7,139 nt of DNA from an uncultured Pseudomonadota bacterium (lineage in GTDB: Bacteria > Myxococcota_A > UBA796 > UBA9615). Of this stretch, positions 1 through 5,521 are shown one piece after another. Made by a program: the position numbers and the translations under genes. The stretch covers positions 1 through 7,139 of the forward strand of contig CALCXL010000311.1 in assembly GCA_937907595.1 (NCBI GenBank), in the 5' to 3' direction. Position 1 is the first letter of the stretch, and each line of letters starts with the position of its first letter. The notes beneath the pieces are model-generated. The model was not told the DNA's origin. It made no database searches and saw nothing but the letters and a program-made list of their open reading frames with translations.

Positions 1-411
1 CATCCACGGCACCGCCAGCACCCGCCGCAGCCGCCCCGGTGGCACCCCCGGAGCCGTGTCCAGGGCCCCCGCCAGCCCCGTCAGGACCAGGGACAGGCCC
101 ACCGCCCCCAGCCAGGGCCGCGCCCCCTGCAGCCCGTCGCCCCCGAACCAGCCCAGCGCGCGGGCCTGCTCCAGGGGCCAGACCACGGCCAGCGCCAGGC
201 CGTGCTCCAGCCGGGCCGCCGTCTCCGTGAACGCGCCGCCCCACAGGTCGCCCAGGGCCGGGAACAGCGCCGCGACGGCGAGCCCCGTCAGGAGCACCTC
301 CAGGGCGACGTGGACTCGGCTGGGGCGACCGTCGGACACGCCCGGACTTTGCTGGAGGCAGACCCCCGACGCAACCGACGCCGACCGCCGCCTGCGCCGG
401 GGGACCTTCAT
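1..411 (-). CDS. Probable integral membrane protein, N-terminal 137 residues (partial, runs off left edge)
   Basis: The frame is open from ATG 411-409 to the window edge with no stop, and its third codon positions are almost all G/C, as in a real gene here. I do not recognise the family. A basic N-terminus (KVPRRRRR) is followed by a hydrophobic stretch at about residues 34-57 (LEVLLTGLAVAALFPALGDL) and a second at about 103-121 (WLGAVGLSLVLTGLAGAL). These look like membrane segments, so the product probably sits in the inner membrane. ATG 411 lies 13 bases after the stop of the 114-residue gene, with GAGGG overlapping that stop, which suggests an operon. A GTG at 339-337 is an alternative start: codons before it are less GC-biased (GTT, CAA, AGT), and the product would then begin MSDGRPSRV just before the first hydrophobic segment. 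The gene is real with good confidence; start and function are uncertain. Confidence 0.7.
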   Translation of the reverse strand, partial: MKVPRRRRRSASVASGVCLQQSPGVSDGRPSRVHVALEVLLTGLAVAALFPALGDLWGGAFTETAARLEHGLALAVVWPLEQARALGWFGGDGLQGARPWLGAVGLSLVLTGLAGALDTAPGVPPGRLRRVLAVPWM

Positions 412-424
412 GCCCGCGTCGCCC

Positions 425-769
425 TCAGAGCCGCAGGCCCCCCGAGGGCGGCCGGACCCCGGTGTCGGTGCTGCCGTCGGGCTCGACGTAGACGACGTCG
501 TCGGGCCCGAAGACCACGCAGCGTCGGAAGCGGGCGTAGAGCGGGCGGTGCAGGGCGACGTTGACGATGGCCGCGCGCTCCCCCGGGTTCAGGCACCGCC
601 GGTCGGCGGGCTCGGGCAAGTCGACGTAGAGGTCGAAGTCGGGGTGCTCGGGGTCGTGCTCGGGCGGGGGGGCGAAGTGCACGTCGCGGTGCGCGTACAC
701 GGTCGCGACCCAGCGGACCACGATGTGGGGGTAGGTGGGCACGTGAGGGGACGGGTTCTGAATCTTCAT
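425..769 (-). CDS. Hypothetical protein of 114 residues, unknown family
   Basis: Function is not recognised. The protein starts MKIQNPSPHVPTYPHIVV and ends PPSGGLRL, with no signal peptide, membrane segment or nucleotide-binding motif visible. It is rich in His, Pro and Asp, with an acidic/His patch PPPEHDPEHPDFDLYVDLPE at about residues 34-53. Alternating hydrophobic strands (IVVRWVATVYAH, AAIVNVALHR, RCVVFGPDDVVYVEPDG) suggest a small, soluble, mainly beta cytoplasmic protein. ATG 769 is supported by GAGGT 4 bases upstream, and third positions are strongly G/C from the first codons. It is the first gene of a minus-strand pair with the membrane protein downstream. Its promoter should lie within 770-910, divergent from the lipoprotein hydrolase gene. 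The two cysteines (in RRCLNP and RRCVVF) form no obvious metal motif. Confidence 0.75.
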   Translation of the reverse strand: MKIQNPSPHVPTYPHIVVRWVATVYAHRDVHFAPPPEHDPEHPDFDLYVDLPEPADRRCLNPGERAAIVNVALHRPLYARFRRCVVFGPDDVVYVEPDGSTDTGVRPPSGGLRL

Positions 770-946
770 GGGGACCTCGCATCGCCAGGCAGTCCCACCG
801 TGCGCCCTTGCAGCGTCGGTTGGTGTGCGGTCAGCGGGCCTGGTCCCTCGCGCACTCGTTATGCGTTATGCCCCCAAGCTAGCCCCTCGGATCCCCGCCG
901 CAAAGCGGAAACGGCGCCTCCGAAACATCCACCTCCTCGGATGCGA

Positions 947-975
947 TCGGTGCCAACCTCGGAGCGCGTTACACT
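947..975 (+). promoter_or_regulatory. Candidate promoter of the lipoprotein hydrolase pair
   Basis: TACACT at 970-975 resembles a -10 box (TAnnnT), preceded by GT as often seen in GC-rich proteobacteria. The hexamer 17 bases upstream, TCGGTG at 947-952, is a poor match to TTGACA. Transcription starting about 7 bases after the -10 box would begin near 982, giving a leader of only about 11 bases that still contains the GGAG ribosome binding site at 984-987. Confidence 0.45.
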
Positions 976-983
976 CGCCGCCT

Positions 984-987
984 GGAG
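984..987 (+). promoter_or_regulatory. Ribosome binding site fixing the start of the 776-residue lipoprotein
   Basis: GGAG lies 5 bases before ATG 993. It selects this ATG over in-frame upstream starts, which would bury the lipoprotein signal peptide inside a longer protein. Confidence 0.65.
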
Positions 988-992
988 TCGCC

Positions 993-3323
993 ATGCGCTG
1001 GATCCCCGCCCTCGTCCTGCTGACCGCCTGCCCCTCGGTGGAGCCGGTGGTCGAGCCCGACCCCACCCCCGCGGTCGTCGACCACAGCGCCGCGGTGCCG
1101 GAGCCCTACGCGCCGGCCGAGTGGCTGGTGACGTCCCTGTCCAGCGATTCCCTGCGCGACGACCTGGAGAACGGCCGCTTCGAGATGCCGACGGAGGGCG
1201 AGGTCGACGGCATCACCTGGACCGCCGTGGTGCCCGACGACAGCGGCGTGGTGGGGGAGTACGGATCGTCGGTGGTCTACGCCGCCGCCCGCGTCGACGT
1301 GCCCGAGCAGGGCGGCCTCTTCGCCGCCGCCGACCGCGCCTGGAGCGTGTGGCTGGAGGACCGGCCCCAGCCGGCCAACGTCTACGGCGGGCTGTCGTGG
1401 CCGGTGCCGCTGACCGGCCGCGCGGGCGAGCGCACCGCGGTCCTGCGGGGCTTCGGGGGCCGGGGCGCCAACCGGATCCTGCTGTGGACGACGCCGGACC
1501 CCGTCCACCTCAACACGTCCGACCTCACCTGGCCGCACCTGGTGGAGGGCGACGCCACCGAGCGCTGGCTGGGCGTGCCCACCCTCAACTTCGCCGACGA
1601 TCCCGTGATGGATTTGGTGGCGGAGGTGGTGGAGGACGAGCACTGGCAGCCCAGCGCGGAGGTCTTCGCGGCCCTGCCCGCCGGCGCCACCACCCAGGTG
1701 CCCTTCCGGCTGATCCCCAAGGCGGCCTGGACCTACACGGCCCCCGCCGAGGGCGAGGAGGCCCCCAGCGTCGCCGTCACCCTGCGCGTGTCCTCGGCCG
1801 CCTGGGACCGCCCCTACGAGGTGACGGTCACGCTGCCCACCATCGCCGCCGGCGCGACCCACCAGCGCACCTTCAAGTCCCCCGTCGACGGCTCCGTCCA
1901 GTACTACGGCGTCGTCCCGCCCTCCGACTTCGACCCCGATCGCGACTACGCGGCGGTGCTTTCCCTGCACGGCGCGGGCGTCGGGGCCCTGGGGCAGGCG
2001 CGGTCCTACTCCCAGCGGGACTGGAACTACGTCATCGCCTCCACCAACCGCCGGCCCTTCGGCTTCGATCACGAGGAGTGGGGGCGCTTCAACGACCTGG
2101 CCACCCTGGACGACGCGCGCTCCGTGTTCCACATCGACGACACGCGCACCTACCTGACCGGCCACAGCATGGGCGGGCACGGCACCTGGCACGTGGGGGT
2201 GACGACGCCGGGCCGCTTCGCCCTGGTGGGGCCGTCGGCGGGCTGGGAGTCCTTCTACACCTACGGGGGCTCGGCGCGGCCGACGGGGCCGCTGGCCCGC
2301 TCCCGGGCCCACAGCGACACGCTGGTCTACCTGGGCAACCTGGCGAAGCGCACCGGCTACATCATCCACGGCGACGCCGACGACAACGTGCCCATCGCCG
2401 AGGGCTACCGCATGCGGGCGGCGATGCTCGAGTACACCGACCAGGTGACCATGCACGTGGAGCCCGGCGCGGGGCACTGGTGGAACGGCGACGTGAGCCC
2501 CGGGGCCGACTGCGTGGACTGGCAGCCGATGTTCGAGCAGATGCAGGGCCTCACCGTGGACCCGCTGGAGACCGACTTCGCCTTCGTCAGCGCGGGGCCG
2601 CACTACAACCCCGACCACAGCTACGTGCGCATCCAGAGCTCGGAGACGCCGTGGGAGGACGTGGTGCTGGTGTCCGAGGAGGGCGCCGACGGGCTGGTGC
2701 TGTCGACGAGCAACGCGCGGTCGCTGGAGATCGACGGCGAGGGGCTGCGCAGCCGCGGCTTCGATGCCATCACCGTCGACGGCGTGCAGCACGATTTGCC
2801 CGACGGCCCCCTGTGGATCGGCCCCACCACCGGCAAGCGCGCCGACCAGCACGGGACCTTCAACCAGGTCTTCCGATCGCCGTTCTGCTTCGTCTACGAC
2901 GAGGCCGGGTCCGAGTACGCCGAGTTCGCCGCCTACATGATCTCCTCCTGGAGCCTGATCGGCAGCGGCAGCGCCTGCTCCCTCCCCGTGGCGGAGCTCA
3001 CCGACGCGCTGCGGCAGGAGCGCAACCTCATCTGGCTGGGCGTCTCCCCCGGGGACATCGGCGTGCCGCTGCCCTTCGACTGGGACGAGGAGTCCGTGAC
3101 CGTGGGCGAGGACACCTTCTTCACCGCCGGCTTGCTCTTCGTCTTCCCCAACGGCGACCGCCTCAACGCCGCGATGGTCACCACCCCCGGCGAGGAGGAG
3201 CTGCTGTTGTCCGTGGTGCCCTGGTCCTCGCGCTCGGGCCTGCCGGACTACTACCTGTGGTCCAGCTTCGGCCAGATGGCCAGTGGCTTCTTCCAGCCCG
3301 ACTGGAGCTACATCGCGGAGTAG
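993..3323 (+). CDS. Lipoprotein alpha/beta hydrolase, prolyl oligopeptidase (S9)/esterase type, 776 residues
   Basis: Probable envelope-anchored serine hydrolase (peptidase or carboxylesterase; substrate unknown). The signal peptide MRWIPALVLLTAC ends in lipobox LTAC, making C13 the lipidated residue, followed by a Pro/Glu/Val linker. Residues about 35-290 are an N-terminal region I do not recognise. The hydrolase fold spans about 295-500: oxyanion-hole motif HGAG at 326-329, nucleophile elbow GHSMGG with S392, HGDADDNVP at 459-467 with D463 as likely acid, and GAGHWW with H495. So the triad appears complete. From memory, the C-terminal 280 residues follow the pattern of large S9-like proteins common in Planctomycetes and Myxococcota: KR then HGTFNQVF near 620, NLIWLG, FFTAGLLFVFPN near 709, and LPDYYLW. 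It is first of a two-gene unit with the next lipoprotein 8 bases downstream. The hydrolase call is firm; peptidase versus esterase is open. Confidence 0.85.
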   Translation: MRWIPALVLLTACPSVEPVVEPDPTPAVVDHSAAVPEPYAPAEWLVTSLSSDSLRDDLENGRFEMPTEGEVDGITWTAVVPDDSGVVGEYGSSVVYAAARVDVPEQGGLFAAADRAWSVWLEDRPQPANVYGGLSWPVPLTGRAGERTAVLRGFGGRGANRILLWTTPDPVHLNTSDLTWPHLVEGDATERWLGVPTLNFADDPVMDLVAEVVEDEHWQPSAEVFAALPAGATTQVPFRLIPKAAWTYTAPAEGEEAPSVAVTLRVSSAAWDRPYEVTVTLPTIAAGATHQRTFKSPVDGSVQYYGVVPPSDFDPDRDYAAVLSLHGAGVGALGQARSYSQRDWNYVIASTNRRPFGFDHEEWGRFNDLATLDDARSVFHIDDTRTYLTGHSMGGHGTWHVGVTTPGRFALVGPSAGWESFYTYGGSARPTGPLARSRAHSDTLVYLGNLAKRTGYIIHGDADDNVPIAEGYRMRAAMLEYTDQVTMHVEPGAGHWWNGDVSPGADCVDWQPMFEQMQGLTVDPLETDFAFVSAGPHYNPDHSYVRIQSSETPWEDVVLVSEEGADGLVLSTSNARSLEIDGEGLRSRGFDAITVDGVQHDLPDGPLWIGPTTGKRADQHGTFNQVFRSPFCFVYDEAGSEYAEFAAYMISSWSLIGSGSACSLPVAELTDALRQERNLIWLGVSPGDIGVPLPFDWDEESVTVGEDTFFTAGLLFVFPNGDRLNAAMVTTPGEEELLLSVVPWSSRSGLPDYYLWSSFGQMASGFFQPDWSYIAE

Positions 3324-3331
3324 GCTCGGGC

Positions 3332-4351
3332 GTGCGCGTCGCCCTCCTGCCCGTCCTGCTGGCCCTGCTGCCCCTGGTGGGCTGCCGCCCCGCCCCGCCT
3401 TGCCCCCAGGGCTGCTCGGCGGCGGGCCTGACCGTGATCCAAAGCGACTACCTGGGCGCGCCCTGCCCGGACAGCAGCCCCTGCGCCGACTACCTGGACC
3501 TCCTGCCGCCGACGCCCCCGGATCCCGCCTCAGTGACCGCCCTGGAGGCCCAGGTGGCCTCCCTGCACGCCGCCCACGAGGCCAATACCCCCCTGCCCGG
3601 GCCGCCGCTGGAGGGGGAGGCCCTGCGCGCGGCGATCGTCGAAGGGCTGGCCCTGGGGCCCCTGCTCGACGGCCTGGACGCCCGCCCCCTCCGGATCTCA
3701 CAGGCCACGCGCGCCGCGGCCCCCTTCGGCGAGGAGATCCTCCTGCGCGTGCACGACCCCCTCGTCGGCGCCTTCAACCTGCTGCTGCTGCGCCCGGCGG
3801 GGGAGGGGCCCTTCCCCGGGGTGGTGGCCCTGCCCGGCCACGCGGACCCGCCCAGCTACCACCGCGACCGCTACCTGGGGGCCGAGCTCGCCCGCGCCGG
3901 CTTCGTCGTCGCCATCGTGCAGCTGCGCAACCACGGGGGGGACGCCGTGGAGTCGGAGCTGAGCCGCCGCATGCTCGTGGCCGGGCGCCCGGTGCTGGGT
4001 CTGCACGTCTACGAGGCGCTGCTGGCCCGCAAGATCCTGCGCTGGCACGCCGACGTCGTGCCCGACCGGGTCGCGGTGATGGGGCACAGCGGGGGCGCCG
4101 AGGTGGCCGCCCTGGCCGCGCGCATCGATCCGGGCTTCGCCGCCCTCGTCGTCGACCACCAGAGCGCGTACCTGGGCGTGCTGGCCGACGGCCGCTGGCT
4201 GGACGACACCGTGCCCGCCCTGCACCGGATCCACCCGTCAATCAACGACCTGGGGACCTCCGAGACGCCCGTCTACCAGGACGCCTACGAGTACCCGCGC
4301 GGCGCCGACCCCCTCGTCACCTTCCTGCGCGGGGCAGGGCGGAGCCGGTGA
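3332..4351 (+). CDS. Lipoprotein alpha/beta hydrolase-like protein, 339 residues, apparently lacking the C-terminal His loop
   Basis: Starts at GTG 3332, 8 bases after the previous stop. The signal peptide runs MRVALLPVLLALLPLVGC, with lipobox LVGC giving C18 as the lipid anchor. The mature N-terminus has four further cysteines (24, 28, 45, 51) that could form two disulfides. A linker with a short helix (about 67-85) leads to an alpha/beta hydrolase core: strand FPGVVALPGHAD (PGHAD at 168-172, oxyanion side), RAGFVVAIVQLRNHGG, then VAVMGHSGGAE with nucleophile S253. The layout resembles dienelactone-hydrolase or acetyl-xylan-esterase relatives. After S253 only 86 residues remain: strand FAALVVDHQ, then TPVYQDAYEYPRGADPLVTFL. 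D326 might be the acid, but no histidine lies where the last strand's His loop belongs. It may be truncated, inactive or use another arrangement. It probably shares a promoter with the upstream hydrolase. Confidence 0.8.
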   Translation: MRVALLPVLLALLPLVGCRPAPPCPQGCSAAGLTVIQSDYLGAPCPDSSPCADYLDLLPPTPPDPASVTALEAQVASLHAAHEANTPLPGPPLEGEALRAAIVEGLALGPLLDGLDARPLRISQATRAAAPFGEEILLRVHDPLVGAFNLLLLRPAGEGPFPGVVALPGHADPPSYHRDRYLGAELARAGFVVAIVQLRNHGGDAVESELSRRMLVAGRPVLGLHVYEALLARKILRWHADVVPDRVAVMGHSGGAEVAALAARIDPGFAALVVDHQSAYLGVLADGRWLDDTVPALHRIHPSINDLGTSETPVYQDAYEYPRGADPLVTFLRGAGRSR

Positions 4352-4354
4352 TCG

Positions 4355-4372
4355 CGGGCCCTCCGGGGCTCG
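4355..4372 (+). terminator. Possible terminator hairpin after the hydrolase pair
   Basis: CGGGCCC at 4355-4361 pairs with GGGCTCG at 4366-4372 (7 bp, one G-T wobble) around the tetraloop TCCG, beginning 3 bases after the TGA. No T-run follows, so it is not a textbook intrinsic terminator. Its position between a stop codon and the next promoter is what makes it plausible. Confidence 0.35.
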
Positions 4373-4388
4373 GCGTGAGCGGGTCGAC

Positions 4389-4416
4389 CTGACATCGGCG
4401 TCAGCGCTGCTACGTT
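4389..4416 (+). promoter_or_regulatory. Sigma-70-type promoter for the radical SAM/RluA pair
   Basis: CTGACA at 4389-4394 matches TTGACA at 5 of 6 positions. A 16-base spacer leads to TACGTT at 4411-4416, a TAnnnT -10 box like that upstream of the 776-residue lipoprotein. Transcription starting 7 bases after the -10 box would begin at about 4423, next to ATG 4424, so the mRNA may have no leader. Confidence 0.6.
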
Positions 4417-4423
4417 GAGCGCG

Positions 4424-5515
4424 ATGGTCCTCCGCCGATCGATGGCCGCCGCGCGGGCGCTGCGCATCCTGCCCGACGCGCTGCTCGCCACGACGGCGCC
4501 GCGGGCCCGCCCGGTGCACCTGCACCTGGAGCACACCACCCTCTGCGATCACGTCTGCTCCACCTGCATTCGCGCCGACCGCATCGACGGCGAGGTGCAC
4601 ATGCCCCTGGCCGAGGCGATCGCCCACATCGACGCCATCGGGCCGCAGTTCCTCAGCCTCAACGGCATCGGCGAGCCGCTGCTGCACCCGCAGTGGGACG
4701 ACATCGTCAAGCACGCCGTGGGCCGGGGGGCGCGGGTCAGCTTCGCGACGACGGGCACTCACTTCCGGGCCCAGGCCGATCGCATCTGCCGCAGCGGATT
4801 GGGGCTGCTCAAGGTCAGCTTCCACGGCGCGGAGCCGCGGACCTTCAGCCGGTTGGCGGGGGGGCGATCGCTCGACGTGGTGCTGGACGGCATCGCCGCG
4901 GTGCAGGAGGCGAAGGCGCGGCTGGGGCGGGGGCCGGAGCTGCGCATCAACTACGTCGTCTCCGATCAGAGCCTGTCCGAGGTGCCCGAGGCGATCCGGG
5001 TGGCGCGCGCGGCGGGGGTGGGCGCCGTCTACTTCAAGGGCGCCCTGGTGCCGAAGGGCCGGCGGGCAGGGCTCTGCGCGTCCCACGACATCGACCAGCT
5101 GCGCGCGGTGGTGCGCGAGGCGAAGGCCCTGGCGGCGTCCGGCGGCGTCGACAGCAACCTGGACCAGTGGCAGCGCGAGATCGACCGGGTGGGGGACACC
5201 GCCCCCGACGAGCGACCGCCGCCGCCGGGGCGCTGTCTGGTGCCCTGGCTGTCCGTGTTCGTGCGGGTCGACGGCTCCCTGCTGCCCTGCTGCAACTGCA
5301 CCTTCCGGCCCGACGAGGGCAAGCTGGGCACCGTCGGCGTCGACGGGACCTTCGCCGAGCTCTGGCGCGGCCCGGGCTTCGCGGCCCTGCGGGGTGAGGT
5401 CAAGGGCGGCGAGTACAGCCTGCCCATCTGCCAGCACTGCCCCGACCCCGTCACGGCCACCCAGGCGGCGGGCGCCGTCCTGCACAGCGTCTGGCCCGGC
5501 TTCCTCAACGGCTGA
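4424..5515 (+). CDS. Radical SAM/SPASM domain protein, 363 residues
   Basis: Cytoplasmic iron-sulfur enzyme that would cleave S-adenosylmethionine to start radical chemistry; substrate unknown. The radical SAM motif CDHVCSTC (C41, C45, C48) sits just after strand VHLHLEHTTL and binds the 4Fe-4S cluster. NGIGEPLLH, with GEP at 83-85, is the SAM-binding motif after the second strand. The C-terminal SPASM-type domain has C271, then 12 residues, then G and four residues to C289-C290-N-C292, next LGTVG and FAELW, and finally CQHC at 336-339. This suits one auxiliary cluster, as in the common short SPASM form. Such proteins modify peptides, sugars or other molecules; no precursor peptide gene is visible nearby. 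ATG 4424 is preferred over TTG 4415, which lies inside the promoter -10 box. The RluA-type gene follows 6 bases after the stop, so co-transcription is likely. Confidence 0.85.
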   Translation: MVLRRSMAAARALRILPDALLATTAPRARPVHLHLEHTTLCDHVCSTCIRADRIDGEVHMPLAEAIAHIDAIGPQFLSLNGIGEPLLHPQWDDIVKHAVGRGARVSFATTGTHFRAQADRICRSGLGLLKVSFHGAEPRTFSRLAGGRSLDVVLDGIAAVQEAKARLGRGPELRINYVVSDQSLSEVPEAIRVARAAGVGAVYFKGALVPKGRRAGLCASHDIDQLRAVVREAKALAASGGVDSNLDQWQREIDRVGDTAPDERPPPPGRCLVPWLSVFVRVDGSLLPCCNCTFRPDEGKLGTVGVDGTFAELWRGPGFAALRGEVKGGEYSLPICQHCPDPVTATQAAGAVLHSVWPGFLNG

Positions 5516-5521
5516 TCCGAC

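Larger units (their letters stand above)
770..992. promoter_or_regulatory. Divergent intergenic region between the minus-strand pair and the lipoprotein hydrolase operon
   Basis: These 223 bp lie between two divergent starts and are visibly richer in A/T than the flanking genes. They hold the likely promoters of both units. For the minus strand a weak candidate is TTTGCG (complement of 899-904), 17 bases, then TAGCTT (complement of 876-881), giving a leader of about 100 bases. The region also holds a tandem 7-mer GTTATGC at 858-864 and 865-871, three direct copies of CCTCGGA at 885, 935 and 957, and a small hairpin CCGC-AAA-GCGG at 898-908. Any of these could be regulator sites, but none matches an operator I recognise. 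No convincing gene was seen here on either strand. Confidence 0.5.

Noticed and set aside
408..782. Minus-strand 124-codon frame overlapping the 114-residue gene
   Set aside because: It is Arg/Pro/Ala-rich with no structure. The 425-769 frame has a ribosome binding site, strong third-position G/C and a varied composition.
768..992. Upstream extension of the 776-residue lipoprotein by 75 codons
   Set aside because: It would bury the lipoprotein signal peptide, covers the promoter, and has mixed third positions. GGAG before ATG 993 decides the start.
969..3701. Minus-strand open frame of 910 codons opposite the hydrolase genes
   Set aside because: Its composition is Gly/Val/Arg/His-rich without motifs, and the opposite strand encodes a protein with signal peptide and triad. 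Lack of stops is explained by GC content.
56..4351. A single plus-strand open frame of 1431 codons covering the whole left half
   Set aside because: Only its last 339 codons (from GTG 3332) read as a protein with a signal peptide and fold. The rest is out of frame with the 776-residue hydrolase and antisense to the left pair, and is Arg/Gly/Pro/Ala-rich, as expected for a shadow frame at high GC.
3283..4392. Alternative frame that might complete the truncated hydrolase by frameshift
   Set aside because: The tail it would add (ending PPGLGVSGST) contains no histidine or strand-like pattern, and the remaining space is too short for the missing loop.
4415..4423. TTG start adding three residues to the radical SAM protein
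   Set aside because: The codon overlaps the -10 box of the best promoter and has no ribosome binding site.
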